Source: Candidatus Cybelea sp. (GTDB lineage Bacteria > Vulcanimicrobiota > Vulcanimicrobiia > Vulcanimicrobiales > Vulcanimicrobiaceae). From it: a DNA stretch of 64,000 nt. Below, in pieces: positions 1-9,202 of this stretch; within the stretch, counting starts at the first letter, position 1; every line of letters begins with the position of its first letter. The DNA lies in assembly GCA_036489315.1 (NCBI GenBank), contig DASXFZ010000044.1, positions 62,001 through 126,000 of the forward strand, in the 5' to 3' direction. The notes below the pieces were generated by a model that ran no database searches, was not told the origin of the DNA, and saw only the letters and a program-made list of their open reading frames with translations. The translations under genes were made by a program, and so were the position numbers.

Positions 1-2
1 TC

Positions 3-1880
3 ATTAAGGATGTCGGCAACGTCGGAGCCGTCACGCTCAGCCGCGGCTCGCGATCCAAGTTTGCGATCACGACCTACCATTACGACAATCTGCGAACCGG
101 ATGGAACGACCACGAGACGACGCTGAAATACAGCAACGTCAACAGCAGTTCGTTCGGCCTGCTTCATACCGTGACGCTCGACGACCAAGTCGATGCCCAG
201 CCGCTGCTGGTTCCGAACGTAAAGACGAAGCGTGGATCGAAATCGGGCAGCGCGCACGAGGTGGTCTACGTCGCGACCGAGAGCAACTCCATCTATGCGA
301 TCGACGCCTCGAGCGCGGCGGTCTTGTTTCAAACGAATTTGGGCGCCCCAGTCCCGACGCCGCTGGGATGCAATAACAACGGGCCGAACGTCGGCATCGA
401 CGGAACGCCGGTCATCGATCGCGCCGCGGGCGTCATGTACGTCATCGCCTATACGCTGGAAAACAAAGTGCCGACCTATCGCATCCACGAGCTCAGCCTC
501 GCCGATCTCTCCGAAGTAACGCCGCCGGTCGTCGCCTCGGCGTCGCACGAGCTGACCGACGGCACGACGTATACCTTCAACGCAACCTACCAGCGGCAAC
601 GCCCGGGCCTGCTCGAAGCCGGCGGAAACGTATACGCTGCGTTCGGCAGTTTCTGCGACTTTTCCGCATCGCAGTCGCGCGGCTGGGTGCTCGGCTGGCA
701 GGCTGGATCGCTGACGCCGTTCGCCGCGAACCGCTTGAACGATATGCTCGCTACGTCCCCCGACAGTTTCTTCTTATCGTCGGTGTGGATGTCGGGATTC
801 GGCGTCGCGGCCGATCCGACGGGCAACGTCTACTTCGTGACCGGAAACTCGGACTATTCGGGAAATACCTATACGGGCACCACCAACGTTCAAGAGAGCG
901 TCGTCAAGGTTAGTTCGGACCTCACCCAGATGCTCAGCATCTTTACGCCCTCGAACGTCGGGATGCTCGACGCATACGATGCCGATTTGGGCGCGGGCGG
1001 CGTAATGCTGCTGCCGATCGGCGCATCGACTCCGCTTGCGGCGGCCGCCGGTAAGACGGGAACGATGTTTCTGCTCGATCAGAACAGCCTGGGCGGCTAC
1101 GTTCAAAGCGGTCCGAACAACGATCTCGCTGAGGTCTCCGTCGGCGGCTGCTGGTGCGGTCCATCCTATTACGCCGTAAAGAAAACGCAGCAGCGCATCG
1201 TCGCCAGCGGCGGCAACAGCGTGACCCTCTGGCAGGTTAAGAGTAAGCCCACGGTACGGCTGACGTTAATGGGATCGGCCGCAGTGCCAACCGGCCAAGA
1301 TCCGGGGTTCTTTACGACCGTTTCGTCCAACAAGCGGGGGCGCAACGCGATTATCTGGGCGCTGGCGCGGCCACAGTCGCCCCCCGGGCCGATGACGCTC
1401 GTCGCGCTGGCCGCTGAGTCCGCGCACGGACGTTCGAAACTCGCAACGCTCTATCAAGCTTCTGCCGGCTACTGGGCGTCGCAGAACGGAAACGCGAACG
1501 TCGTTCCCGTCGTCGCAAACGGCAAGGTGTACATCGCGAGCTACCAGCAGCTCGAGATTTTCGGGCTCGGGGGTACGGCCGCGACCGCTCCGACGGGGCA
1601 CGCGATCCCCGCTACGGCATACCGCGGCGCCGTGAAGACTCGCAACGAAGTCACGGGGACGCTGGTCAAGGTCGCCGGCTCCGAGATCGTCCTGCGCACG
1701 CGCACGGGTAAACTCGTTCGCGTCGACGTCGCGGCTGCGCGCAAAAACCAACGCGTCCAGGATCTCATCGCCGGCAGACCGTTCGACGTGCGTGGAACCT
1801 ACGACGCCGCGGGCGTGATGCACGCCGCGACCGTCATACGCGCCAAGCCGTCGCCGTCGACGTGGCCGCTCGATCGTTAA
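3..1880 (+). CDS. PQQ-like beta-propeller secreted protein, 5' end outside the window
   Basis: The frame is open from base 3, so the gene starts upstream and the ATG at 171 is internal. The upstream codons read as real protein (TTYHYDNLRTGWNDHETTL). That opening (YHYDNLRTGWN...ET.L), followed by LDDQVDAQPLLVP and repeated blades with GTPVIDR and GVMYVIAYT, is typical of BamB/PQQ-type propeller proteins that are exported. The last 80 residues (TGTLVKVAGSEIVLRTRTGK and onward) look like a small OB-fold, DUF5666-like domain. Substrate and role are unknown. The stop TAA is 6 bases before the stop of the convergent NHL gene. Confidence 0.8.
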   Translation: MKDVGNVGAVTLSRGSRSKFAITTYHYDNLRTGWNDHETTLKYSNVNSSSFGLLHTVTLDDQVDAQPLLVPNVKTKRGSKSGSAHEVVYVATESNSIYAIDASSAAVLFQTNLGAPVPTPLGCNNNGPNVGIDGTPVIDRAAGVMYVIAYTLENKVPTYRIHELSLADLSEVTPPVVASASHELTDGTTYTFNATYQRQRPGLLEAGGNVYAAFGSFCDFSASQSRGWVLGWQAGSLTPFAANRLNDMLATSPDSFFLSSVWMSGFGVAADPTGNVYFVTGNSDYSGNTYTGTTNVQESVVKVSSDLTQMLSIFTPSNVGMLDAYDADLGAGGVMLLPIGASTPLAAAAGKTGTMFLLDQNSLGGYVQSGPNNDLAEVSVGGCWCGPSYYAVKKTQQRIVASGGNSVTLWQVKSKPTVRLTLMGSAAVPTGQDPGFFTTVSSNKRGRNAIIWALARPQSPPGPMTLVALAAESAHGRSKLATLYQASAGYWASQNGNANVVPVVANGKVYIASYQQLEIFGLGGTAATAPTGHAIPATAYRGAVKTRNEVTGTLVKVAGSEIVLRTRTGKLVRVDVAAARKNQRVQDLIAGRPFDVRGTYDAAGVMHAATVIRAKPSPSTWPLDR

Positions 1881-1886
1881 CGGCGC

Positions 1887-3236
1887 TTAGGGCAGCGGCG
1901 GGAAAATCGGTATCTTCTTCGAGTTCGTGTTGGCGACGTACAGCGAGCCGTGGGCATCGAAGCCCATGGCGACCGGGATCGTGATGCCGGGGCAGAGCGT
2001 CTGTATCGGGCGACCGGATTTCGGCGCGTACACCGAGACGCTCCCGTGGCCGGCCGCGCTGTTTCCAACGTAGAGGTTATCGAACGAGTCGATCGCGAGC
2101 GACGTCGGCCTGAAAACGCCGCGGAAGAGTTCGCGCTTGGGCTGCGCATCGTGCGGGCCGTAGATCGACACGCTGTCGTCGGTGCTGTTCGCGACGTAGA
2201 GATTGTTGAGGCCGTCGATGGCGATGGACGTCGGGTGGCTGACGAACTTCGAGACGGTGCGATCCGGGACGATGCTGCCGAAGGCATAGACGGTGACGCT
2301 GTTCGCGCCGTGGTTCGCAACGTAGAGCTGGTCGAAGGCATCGAAGGCCATGGCGAAAGGAGTGCTTATTCCTTTCTTGATCGTTCGCAGCGGCGTGCCG
2401 CTCCCCGGCGCAAAGATGCTGACGCCATCGGAATGAAAGTGCGCGACGTACAAGTTTCCTTGGCCGTCGAAGGCGAGCACCTGTGGAGACTCGACATTGA
2501 TCTTCCGTACGACCTGCCAATTCTTCTCGCTGTACACGCTCACCGTGCTATTCGAATTGGCGACGTAGAGCTTTCCGAGCCCGTCCAGCGCGAGCGTCGT
2601 CGGATGGTCGACGCCCACGCGGATCGTTTCGACGAGTTTGTGAGTGGCCGCCGCATAGACGGTGACCGCATTTTCCTGAAAATTCGCAACGTAGAGGCGC
2701 CCCTCGCCGTCGAAGACGACCGACTGCGGAGAATTGACGCCGTCTTCGATCGTGGACGAAGGGTTGATGGTGCAGGCCTCGGCGGCCTTGCCCGGCGAGG
2801 CGGAGCCGGCCAGCGGCGGAGTCGCACTCCCGCCGGCGGTTCCGGAGACCGGCGAACCACTGCAGCTCGCGAGCGCGGCCGCGAGGACCGGCAGCGCCAT
2901 AAGCGCGCCGAGGCGAGAACTGTTCTTGCTGCGCATGGTTTCATTCTTTGGCGGCCGGTCGTCGCAGCCCTTGACCGAGGATATCGGAATGGTTGAACTC
3001 ATCGTTAGTCTTAACGGTTCGAGCGCGGCATTTGTTCCACCGTCCTGCTGCGCTTTGGGCATAGGTGGCGGAGCATTCGTAACCCGCCGCACGATCTGAT
3101 CGATCTCCTGCGCGCAGGCGTAGCATTGCGCCATGCAATCGCAGCGCGCGTACACTTCGTCGTGCGAAGGGGCACCCTGCTGGACTGCTTCCACGATGCG
3201 TCGCTCCGTTAACCCGTTGCAAATGCAGATAAACAC
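1887..3236 (-). CDS. BFD-type [2Fe-2S] domain in frame with an NHL-repeat lipoprotein
   Basis: The frame holds two normally separate proteins. Residues 1-52 match bacterioferritin-associated ferredoxin: C4-x-C6, then C38-x-x-C41, with extra cysteines C32 and C34. After a roughly 48-residue linker, M101 (ATG at 2936-2934) begins a lipoprotein signal (MRSKNSSRLGALMALPVLAA, then ALASC) followed by six or more NHL/YVTN-like blades with repeated LYVAN motifs. No stop lies between the parts. A cytoplasmic iron-sulfur domain joined to an export signal is functionally odd, so the lipoprotein may be translated separately from M101. Alternatively, a stop or frameshift has been lost. The GTG start at 3236 is 27 bases after the permease stop, so the two genes may be cotranscribed. 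Confidence 0.75.
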   Translation of the reverse strand: MFICICNGLTERRIVEAVQQGAPSHDEVYARCDCMAQCYACAQEIDQIVRRVTNAPPPMPKAQQDGGTNAALEPLRLTMSSTIPISSVKGCDDRPPKNETMRSKNSSRLGALMALPVLAAALASCSGSPVSGTAGGSATPPLAGSASPGKAAEACTINPSSTIEDGVNSPQSVVFDGEGRLYVANFQENAVTVYAAATHKLVETIRVGVDHPTTLALDGLGKLYVANSNSTVSVYSEKNWQVVRKINVESPQVLAFDGQGNLYVAHFHSDGVSIFAPGSGTPLRTIKKGISTPFAMAFDAFDQLYVANHGANSVTVYAFGSIVPDRTVSKFVSHPTSIAIDGLNNLYVANSTDDSVSIYGPHDAQPKRELFRGVFRPTSLAIDSFDNLYVGNSAAGHGSVSVYAPKSGRPIQTLCPGITIPVAMGFDAHGSLYVANTNSKKIPIFPPLP

Positions 3237-3263
3237 GTTCGGCTGGGGGCATCGGTTCGGCGT

Positions 3264-4748
3264 TCAGCCATTCCGTTGCGCCACCGTGCTCTTACGGCGG
3301 CCGTAGAAGAAGTAGAAGAGCAGTCCGGCCATGAGCCAGATCGTAAACGCCAGCCACACGAGCGGGAAGAAACCCCAGACAAGCGGATTGCCGACGCGCA
3401 GAAAATAGATCAGGAAAAGCGCCGAGATCGCCGATAGTGCGGGGATGACGTACGGGCCGAACGGGAGCTTAAAAAGCCCTTTGAGTTCGGGGTGGCGGCG
3501 ACGCAGCAGCGGCACGGCGGCCGAGACGAGCACGAACGCGCACAACGTGCCCATGTTGGTTAGCGAACCGAGGATGTCGATCGGAAAGAGCGCGCCGGCG
3601 GTCGCGATCAGAATCCCGAAGAACACCTGCGAAAACATCGGCGTGCGCCAGCTGGGGTGCAGCGCCGTGAAGCGCGGCGGGATCAGTCCGTCGCGGGACA
3701 TTGCATAGAAGATGCGCGTCTGCGCGTACATCTGCACGAGCATCACCGTCGTTAGCCCGGCGATCGCGCCGAAGGAGACGATGACGCCGGCCCACGCCAA
3801 GCCGACGCTGTTCACCGCGAAGGCGACGGGGAACGCGACGTTGAGCGTGTAGAACGGCACCATGCCGTTGAGGATCGCGGAAACGACGATGTAGAGAATC
3901 GTGCAGACCGCCAAGCTGGCGATGATGCCGAACGGCAGGTCCCGAGCCGGGTTTCGCGCCTCCTCGGCGGTGGTCGAGACCGCGTCGAAACCGATGTACG
4001 CAAAGAACATGAAGGCCGCGCCGCCCAGCGTTCCGGCCCAGCCGAATGGAAAATACCCGCCTTGCCCGGAGCGCGGACCCGCCGGCAGATGATAGTTCGC
4101 CGGGTTGATGTGGCCGATGCCGACCGCGATGAAAAACAGGACCACGAGGACTTTGATCGTGACGATGACGGTGTTGACCGCGCCCGACTCTTTGGTGCCG
4201 CGCACTAAAAGGGCGGTAACGGCCAAGACGATCGCGGCCGCGGGGAGATTTGCGATTCCCGGGGTTGGATCCCAGTGGCTGTGCTGCCACACCTGCGGCA
4301 GGTTGAGGTTGAAGAGCGTCTTGAGGATGAACGTGAAGTAGCCCGACCAGCCGACGCTGACGGTCGCAGAGCCCAACGCATATTCGAGCACAAGGCTCCA
4401 ACCGATGCTCCAGGCCAGGATCTCGCCGAGCGTCGCGTAGGTGTACGTGTACGCACTGCCGGCAATGGGAATCTTGCTGGAAACCTCCGCATAGCACAGC
4501 GCGGCCAGCGTGCTGACGATGCCGGCGACGATGAACGAGATCGTGAGCGACGGTCCGGCGCGCGTCGCGGAAGCGACTCCGGTCAGCACGAAAATGCCGG
4601 TGCCGATGATCGCGCCGATCCCCATCGCCGTCAGCGACCACGGCCCGAGCGAGCGCTTCAGGCCGTGCCGCTCGTCCGAACCCTCGGCCAGGATCGTCGA
4701 AAGCGGCTTAACGCGATCGAAGAGCATCAGCCGGAAAAGTGTATGCAC
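3264..4748 (-). CDS. APC-family amino acid permease
   Basis: This is a 494-residue integral membrane protein of the amino acid-polyamine-organocation superfamily, closest in pattern to the cationic amino acid transporter subgroup. TM1 carries the hallmark GIGAIIGTGIFVLTG near residues 43-57. The loop FFAYIGFDAVSTTAEEARNP, near the middle, is the conserved APC signature that follows TM6. About 12 hydrophobic segments can be counted and the C terminus is short and basic. It likely imports amino acids across the inner membrane. GTG at 4748 is preceded by AGGAG at 12 bases; an internal ATG at 4727 is an alternative. The gene is divergent from the rhodanese gene, leaving about 39 bases for both promoters. 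Confidence 0.9.
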   Translation of the reverse strand: MHTLFRLMLFDRVKPLSTILAEGSDERHGLKRSLGPWSLTAMGIGAIIGTGIFVLTGVASATRAGPSLTISFIVAGIVSTLAALCYAEVSSKIPIAGSAYTYTYATLGEILAWSIGWSLVLEYALGSATVSVGWSGYFTFILKTLFNLNLPQVWQHSHWDPTPGIANLPAAAIVLAVTALLVRGTKESGAVNTVIVTIKVLVVLFFIAVGIGHINPANYHLPAGPRSGQGGYFPFGWAGTLGGAAFMFFAYIGFDAVSTTAEEARNPARDLPFGIIASLAVCTILYIVVSAILNGMVPFYTLNVAFPVAFAVNSVGLAWAGVIVSFGAIAGLTTVMLVQMYAQTRIFYAMSRDGLIPPRFTALHPSWRTPMFSQVFFGILIATAGALFPIDILGSLTNMGTLCAFVLVSAAVPLLRRRHPELKGLFKLPFGPYVIPALSAISALFLIYFLRVGNPLVWGFFPLVWLAFTIWLMAGLLFYFFYGRRKSTVAQRNG

Positions 4749-4774
4749 TTCGGCGATATGCTCCTGCCGGAGGG

Positions 4775-4780
4775 TATACT
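4775..4780 (+). promoter_or_regulatory. -10 box TATACT of a probable leaderless rhodanese transcript
   Basis: TATACT ends 7 bases before the GTG at 4788, so transcription would begin at or next to the start codon. No convincing -35 box is seen at 16-18 bases upstream. A GGAGGG lies just before the box, but at 13 bases from the GTG it would be a distant ribosome site. Confidence 0.4.
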
Positions 4781-4787
4781 ACGAGAA

Positions 4788-5099
4788 GTGCAGACGATAA
4801 CGCCGGCCGATCTGGAGCAGCGCCTTACCGAGGAAGGTGCGCCATTCTTGCTCGACGTCCGCGAGGTCGAGGAACTGGCCGACGGCGCGATCGCCGGATC
4901 GGTCAACATTCCGATGGACGACGTCGAGGAACGGCTGCGCGAGCTTCCGCGCGATCGCGACATCGTCGTGATCTGCCATCTCGGTGCCCGCAGCGCCTAC
5001 GTCACGAAGCGGTTGAACGCGCTTGGTTACGGTCGCGCGATGAATCTGCGCGGCGGGATGGAGGCCTGGCTCGCGCGGCCCCCACGCGCAAACGGCTAG
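4788..5099 (+). CDS. Rhodanese-like sulfurtransferase, single domain
   Basis: The 103-residue single rhodanese domain resembles GlpE and PspE. It begins QTITPADLEQRL, continues with LLDVREVEEL and GSVNIPMDD, and has the active-site loop C63-HLGAR with the catalytic cysteine that carries the persulfide. Family members transfer sulfur from thiosulfate or persulfides to thiol acceptors in the cytoplasm. GTG at 4788 is chosen because it places the conserved ITPAEL start at residue 4. In-frame ATGs at 4743 and 4758 would add 10-15 residues without recognisable homology and would overlap the divergent promoter region. Confidence 0.85.
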   Translation: MQTITPADLEQRLTEEGAPFLLDVREVEELADGAIAGSVNIPMDDVEERLRELPRDRDIVVICHLGARSAYVTKRLNALGYGRAMNLRGGMEAWLARPPRANG

Positions 5100-5118
5100 C
5101 GCTACGGTTGCGTAGCGC
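5099..5118. terminator. Perfect hairpin between convergent genes, probable bidirectional terminator
   Basis: An 8-bp stem GCGCTACG/CGTAGCGC with a GTTG loop occupies exactly the gap between the rhodanese stop (5097-5099) and the SnoaL-like gene stop (5119). There is no T-run, so termination is inferred from position and stem quality. Confidence 0.55.
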
Positions 5119-5586
5119 CTACGGTTTCGTCGTCCAGACCATGCTGGAGATCAGCCAATTTCCTCCGGTGTTGTGAAAGGTGTACGTGATCGTCCCCGCT
5201 TCGGCAAACGGCTTGGTGCCGGCGATCCCGGTGACCGTCAGCGCCTGCACCAAATACGCGTCGGTCGCCGTTTGCTTAAACTCGCCGGCGCGAACGTTCA
5301 CCGCCTTGATGTGCGCCATCTTCGCCTTCTGCGTGACGGCGTCAACGACGTGCCACCACGCGACCCCGGCGCCGGCGCCCCGCCACGTAAACGGCGGATT
5401 TTCGTCGACGACGACCGCGTCGCCGGTGAAGAGCCCGGCAAGCGCTGCAGCGTCATCCGCGTTCGTATTCGCAATGACGGCGTTGACGAGCTTCAAGATC
5501 GGCGCCGGCGGCGGCTTCGGTGCCGCGCCGGCCAGCGCGGGAGCGAGTGCGAGGAATAGAAAAGCGGCGATCGTTTGCAGTTTCAC
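5119..5586 (-). CDS. Secreted SnoaL-like / NTF2-fold protein
   Basis: The 155-residue product has a clear Sec signal peptide (VKLQTIAAFLFLALAPALAG, then AAP). A domain with the SnoaL/NTF2 pattern follows: an N-terminal helix with LVNAVIANTNADDAAALAGLFTGDAVVVDENP, then a curved sheet ending in TYTFHNTGGNWLISSMVW. The family includes steroid isomerases, polyketide cyclases and many non-catalytic binding proteins, so no substrate can be named. GTG at 5586 is chosen because GGAGG sits 4-5 bases upstream and the signal peptide starts there; the GTG/ATG at 5601 lacks this. Confidence 0.7.
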   Translation of the reverse strand: MKLQTIAAFLFLALAPALAGAAPKPPPAPILKLVNAVIANTNADDAAALAGLFTGDAVVVDENPPFTWRGAGAGVAWWHVVDAVTQKAKMAHIKAVNVRAGEFKQTATDAYLVQALTVTGIAGTKPFAEAGTITYTFHNTGGNWLISSMVWTTKP

Positions 5587-5708
5587 GGATCCTCCAGGCA
5601 ACGGGTAGCTCTGTTGCGAGCGTTCTTCAAGCGGGCATCGGCGGCAGTCCTGTGCGGAGTATGCATCCGCCCGAAGGTCCGGCGGCTCGGCCGAAGCAAG
5701 GAAAGGCG

Positions 5709-6098
5709 ATGGCGCCGGCTCTAGCCGCTCTTCTGACCCTGTACAAGCCGCACATGACGTGCGTCTTTCACGCGCACGATCAAGCCGCTCAGTCGTTCTT
5801 CTCCGATACCGCGGCGACCCCGGATGGCGGCCTTATTACCCAGCGCAACTATGCAAAGGGCTTTTCGGAGATCATCGCGATCGCTTACGATGAGGCGACG
5901 CGTCAATACGTCCGGACGCAGCTCACGAGCGATGGCGCCATTGCCGCCGCGACGGCGTCCGCGCCGGAAAAAGGCGTGTGGACCTGGGTGGTACAGACCC
6001 CGCACGTTCCCGGCCAGGCGAAGGCGATTCATTTCGGAACGGTCGACGGCAAACTTCGCTATTGGTATGCCGGCGGCGCCTACACGCTCTGCACCTGA
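5709..6098 (+). CDS. Hypothetical protein, 129 residues
   Basis: I do not recognise the family. The predicted product is small and mostly beta-rich in appearance (GVWTWVVQTPHVPGQAKAIH, KLRYWYAGGAYTLCT), with a short hydrophobic start (MAPALAALLTLY) that is too short for a confident signal peptide. ATG at 5709 is preceded by AAGGA at 6 bases. The frame opens earlier, at 5520, and ATG 5661 is an alternative start. It stands 52 bases before the GYD gene on the same strand. Confidence 0.5.
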   Translation: MAPALAALLTLYKPHMTCVFHAHDQAAQSFFSDTAATPDGGLITQRNYAKGFSEIIAIAYDEATRQYVRTQLTSDGAIAAATASAPEKGVWTWVVQTPHVPGQAKAIHFGTVDGKLRYWYAGGAYTLCT

Positions 6099-6150
6099 GA
6101 GGGCCAATCGCCGCGCCGCCGTAGAGAGTCCTTACAGGAGGGCTTACATC

Positions 6151-6471
6151 ATGCCGAAGTTTCTCGTTGAGGCGAAGTACACGGCCGGCGGCACGGAAGG
6201 TCTATTGAAAAGCAGCGCATCGGCGCGGCGCAAAGCGGTTGAAGATCTGATGGCGTCGCTAGGCGGAAAGCTCGAGAGCTTCTACTTTTCCTTTGGCGGC
6301 ACCGATGCGGTCATCGTCGTCGATCTGCCGAGCAACGAAGTCGCGTTGAGCGTCGCGTTCGCGGTCCGGGCGTCGGGCATGGTACACAGCGCCACGACGT
6401 TGCTGATTTCGGTCGAGGAAGCCGATCGAGCGGTCGAGCATCACGCCAAGTATCGGCCGCCCGGCGCATAG
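6151..6471 (+). CDS. GYD-domain protein
   Basis: The 106-residue protein matches the GYD family in layout. It begins MPKFLVEAKYTAGGTEGLL, continues with a helix of arginines, then SLGGKLESFYFSFGGTDAVI, where the family's G-x-x-D signature and hydrophobic strand sit, and VVDLPSNEVALSVAFAVRAS. Members have a ferredoxin-like dimeric alpha/beta-barrel fold, and their function is unknown. The start is well supported by AGGAGGG at 6136-6142. It stops 13 bases before the cyclase gene, so the two are likely cotranscribed. Confidence 0.8.
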   Translation: MPKFLVEAKYTAGGTEGLLKSSASARRKAVEDLMASLGGKLESFYFSFGGTDAVIVVDLPSNEVALSVAFAVRASGMVHSATTLLISVEEADRAVEHHAKYRPPGA

Positions 6472-6484
6472 CGCCTCACCGGCA

Positions 6485-9202
6485 ATGAGCGCCCCGGAGT
6501 CGCGGCCGAGCGGCACCGTCACCTTCCTCTTCTCCGATATCGAAGGAAGCACGCTGCGTTGGCAGCGAGATCCGCAGGCAATGGCGGATGCGCTCGCGCG
6601 CCATAACGAGCTCTTCCGCGCGGCGATCGAGAGCAACGGCGGATACGTCTTCAAGACCGTGGGCGATGCCTTTTACGCCGCTTTTGCCGGCGCACCGGAA
6701 GCGGTCGCGGCGGCGCTGGCCGCGCAGCGCGCGTTAAACGCGGAAGACTTCTCAGCGGTCGAAGGAGTTCGCGTGCGAATCGCCTTGCACGCCGGCTACG
6801 CGCGCGAGCAGGACGGCGATTATTTCGGGACGACCCTCAATCGCGTTGCGCGACTGGTTTCTATCGGCCACGGCGGCCAGACCCTGCTCTCGGGCACGGC
6901 CGCAGAGCTGGTGCGCGACGCGCTGCCGCCCGACGGCGAGCTGCGCGACCTTGGAGCGCATCGGCTCAAAGATCTCGCGCGGCCGGAGCGTGTCTTTCAG
7001 CTCGTCGTGCCGGATCTGCTCGACGCGTTTCCGTCGCTGCGTTCGCTCGACTATCTCCCCAATAACTTGCCGCAGCAGCTCACCTCCTTCATCGGACGCG
7101 CCGGCATCGTGGAAGAGGTCAAGGCGATGCTGCACGAGCACCGGCTCGCGACGCTGGTGGGAGCGGGCGGGGCGGGGAAGACGCGTTGCGCAATTCAGAC
7201 GGGAGCCGAGCTGCTCAACCGCTATCCCGACGGCGTGTGGCTGGTCGAGCTCGCGCCGATATCCGATCCGGCGCTGGTTACGACGACGATCGCCCGGGTT
7301 CTGGGCGTACGCGAGACGCGCGACGCGGAACTCTTGACGACGCTGCTCGGCGATCTCGAGCAGCGCCGGCTCCTTTTCGTTCTCGACAACTGCGAGCATC
7401 TCGTCGACGAAACGCGGCGCGTCGCTTCGGCCATCATCGGCGGCTGTGCCGGCGTTGGGATCCTCGCGACCAGCCGCGAGCAACTCGGCATCTCCGGCGA
7501 GCGCGTCCTGCGCATGCCCTCCCTTCAAGAGGCTGACGCCGTCGAGCTCTTTGCCGATCGCGCCCGTGCCGCCGACGACCGCTTTGCGCTCACCGCCGAA
7601 AACGAGCCGTTCGTTGCTGAAATCTGCCGTCGCCTCGACGGTATTCCGCTCGCCGTCGAACTGGCGGCCGCGCGGGTCAAGCTGCTCTCCCCCAAAGCGC
7701 TCACGGAAAAGCTGAGCGAGCGTTTTCGCGTGTTGACCGGCGGGAGCAAGGACGCAGTGCCTCGCCATCATACGCTGCGCGCCACGATCGATTGGAGCTT
7801 CGATCTGCTCGACGAACCCTCGCGCGCGCTCTTTCGTACGCTCTCGGTCTTCGTCGGCGGCTGGACGCTGGACGCTGCGACGGCGGTCTGTGCTCAAGAC
7901 GGCGATGAATGGGGCGTCCTCGACTTGCTTTCATCGCTGGTGGACAAGTCGCTCGTCGCGGTCGAAACGAAAGGAGAAGAGCGACGCTACGACATGCTCG
8001 TCTCGATCCGTGAGTACGCGAGCGAACGCCTCGCCGAAGCGGGTGAAGCGCAGGCGGCTGCCGCCAAGCACGCGCGCTTTTACGCGGCGTTGGCGAAAAG
8101 CCTCGCGCCGCTTGCGGGCGAGCTTGAGGACGTGCAGTGGCAGCGAAGTCTAGCCCCCGAGCTGGACAACCTGCGCGCCGCAATCGACTGGACGATCGTT
8201 TCGCAGCGGGATCCGCAGCTCGGAATGGAGATGCTCTCCGAGCTTGAGTGGCCCGAGCTGATCGCAACGCCGCATGAAGCGCTTCGCTGGTTCGAGGCGG
8301 CGCTGCGCCTCGAGGATCGCGTGCCGAGCGACCTCATCCTGGCGCGCTTGCTGCGGCATTGCGTCATCTTAGAGTGGCTGACCGGTCAACCCGCGGCGCA
8401 CCGCGAACAGCTCGCGCTTGCGGCCGTGGCGGTGGCGCGACGTGCCGGAGATCCCGATGAGGTCGCGCGCGTACTCGGCTATCTCGGAGCTACGTACGCT
8501 CACGAAGCGCGTTTCGACGACGCCGAGCGCGTTTTCGCGCAAGCCTACGCCGCGCCGGCGCAGCTCTCGCGCGCGGCGGCTAATGCCGTGCTGCGCATGT
8601 GGGCCGCCGGCAGCCTCGCGCGCGGTGACGTCGACGCGGCGCGAAAGCGATTCTCGGAGGTTGCGCGTTGCGAACGGCCCGGCAGCGAGGCGCACGCGAG
8701 CGCGCTGCTCAATCTCGGCGAGCTCGAGTACGCGTCGGGCGATCTCGAAGCGGCCCAAGCCGCGGCGTCGCAGGCGAAGGCGGCCTACACGCTCATCGGT
8801 TCCGTGTATACGGTGCTGGCGCTTTCGAATCTCGCGGCGTACGCGATGGAGGCCGGCAATCTCGATGATGCGCGAGGGTACTTGCGTGAGGCGCTGCAGC
8901 TTCAGCCGAGATCGGGCCGCGGCTGGCTGGCTTCGGTCATCGAAGCGCACGCGCTGCTCGCGGCGCTCTCGGGCGATTTTGAAAGTGCCGCACTGCTCGG
9001 CGGTTTCTCCGACTCGCTCTATCGCGCGCGCGGCGAAGTACGGCAGCAAACCGAGCATCGGGGATACGAACGCCTTTTAAAAACTCTCGCGGAGGCGTGC
9101 TCGAAAGAAGAGATTGCGAGTGCAATGGAGTCGGGGGCGCGGATCGGCGAAAAAGAGGCGCTGGCCCGCGCCTCGGCGATATATGAGCGGCATGGCCGAT
9201 AA
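6485..9202 (+). CDS. Class III adenylate/guanylate cyclase fused to STAND-type ATPase and TPR repeats
   Basis: The 905-residue protein has three parts. Residues 8-175 are a class III nucleotide cyclase with metal aspartates D18 (FSDIEGST) and D61 (VGDAFYAAF) and transition-state residues N119 and R123 (NRVAR), so it looks catalytically competent. Residues 195-480 are a P-loop ATPase with Walker A GAGGAGKT at 226-233, Walker B LLFVLDNCEHL at 296-306 and an NB-ARC-like SREQLG/GIPLAVELAAAR stretch. The rest is TPR-like helices. Such proteins are thought to couple ligand- or protein-triggered ATPase oligomerisation to cAMP production. There is no HTH, so the output would be the cyclic nucleotide. 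The start lacks a strong ribosome site and may rely on coupling to the GYD gene. Confidence 0.88.
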   Translation: MSAPESRPSGTVTFLFSDIEGSTLRWQRDPQAMADALARHNELFRAAIESNGGYVFKTVGDAFYAAFAGAPEAVAAALAAQRALNAEDFSAVEGVRVRIALHAGYAREQDGDYFGTTLNRVARLVSIGHGGQTLLSGTAAELVRDALPPDGELRDLGAHRLKDLARPERVFQLVVPDLLDAFPSLRSLDYLPNNLPQQLTSFIGRAGIVEEVKAMLHEHRLATLVGAGGAGKTRCAIQTGAELLNRYPDGVWLVELAPISDPALVTTTIARVLGVRETRDAELLTTLLGDLEQRRLLFVLDNCEHLVDETRRVASAIIGGCAGVGILATSREQLGISGERVLRMPSLQEADAVELFADRARAADDRFALTAENEPFVAEICRRLDGIPLAVELAAARVKLLSPKALTEKLSERFRVLTGGSKDAVPRHHTLRATIDWSFDLLDEPSRALFRTLSVFVGGWTLDAATAVCAQDGDEWGVLDLLSSLVDKSLVAVETKGEERRYDMLVSIREYASERLAEAGEAQAAAAKHARFYAALAKSLAPLAGELEDVQWQRSLAPELDNLRAAIDWTIVSQRDPQLGMEMLSELEWPELIATPHEALRWFEAALRLEDRVPSDLILARLLRHCVILEWLTGQPAAHREQLALAAVAVARRAGDPDEVARVLGYLGATYAHEARFDDAERVFAQAYAAPAQLSRAAANAVLRMWAAGSLARGDVDAARKRFSEVARCERPGSEAHASALLNLGELEYASGDLEAAQAAASQAKAAYTLIGSVYTVLALSNLAAYAMEAGNLDDARGYLREALQLQPRSGRGWLASVIEAHALLAALSGDFESAALLGGFSDSLYRARGEVRQQTEHRGYERLLKTLAEACSKEEIASAMESGARIGEKEALARASAIYERHGR

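Noticed and set aside
1950-2996. 348-codon plus-strand frame opposite the NHL lipoprotein.
   Set aside because: It is a periodic DGD/VRDVE pattern created by the antisense of NHL repeats.
4275-4787. Open frame extending the rhodanese gene upstream.
   Set aside because: It is antisense to the permease gene and has low-complexity composition. The conserved rhodanese start lies at 4788.
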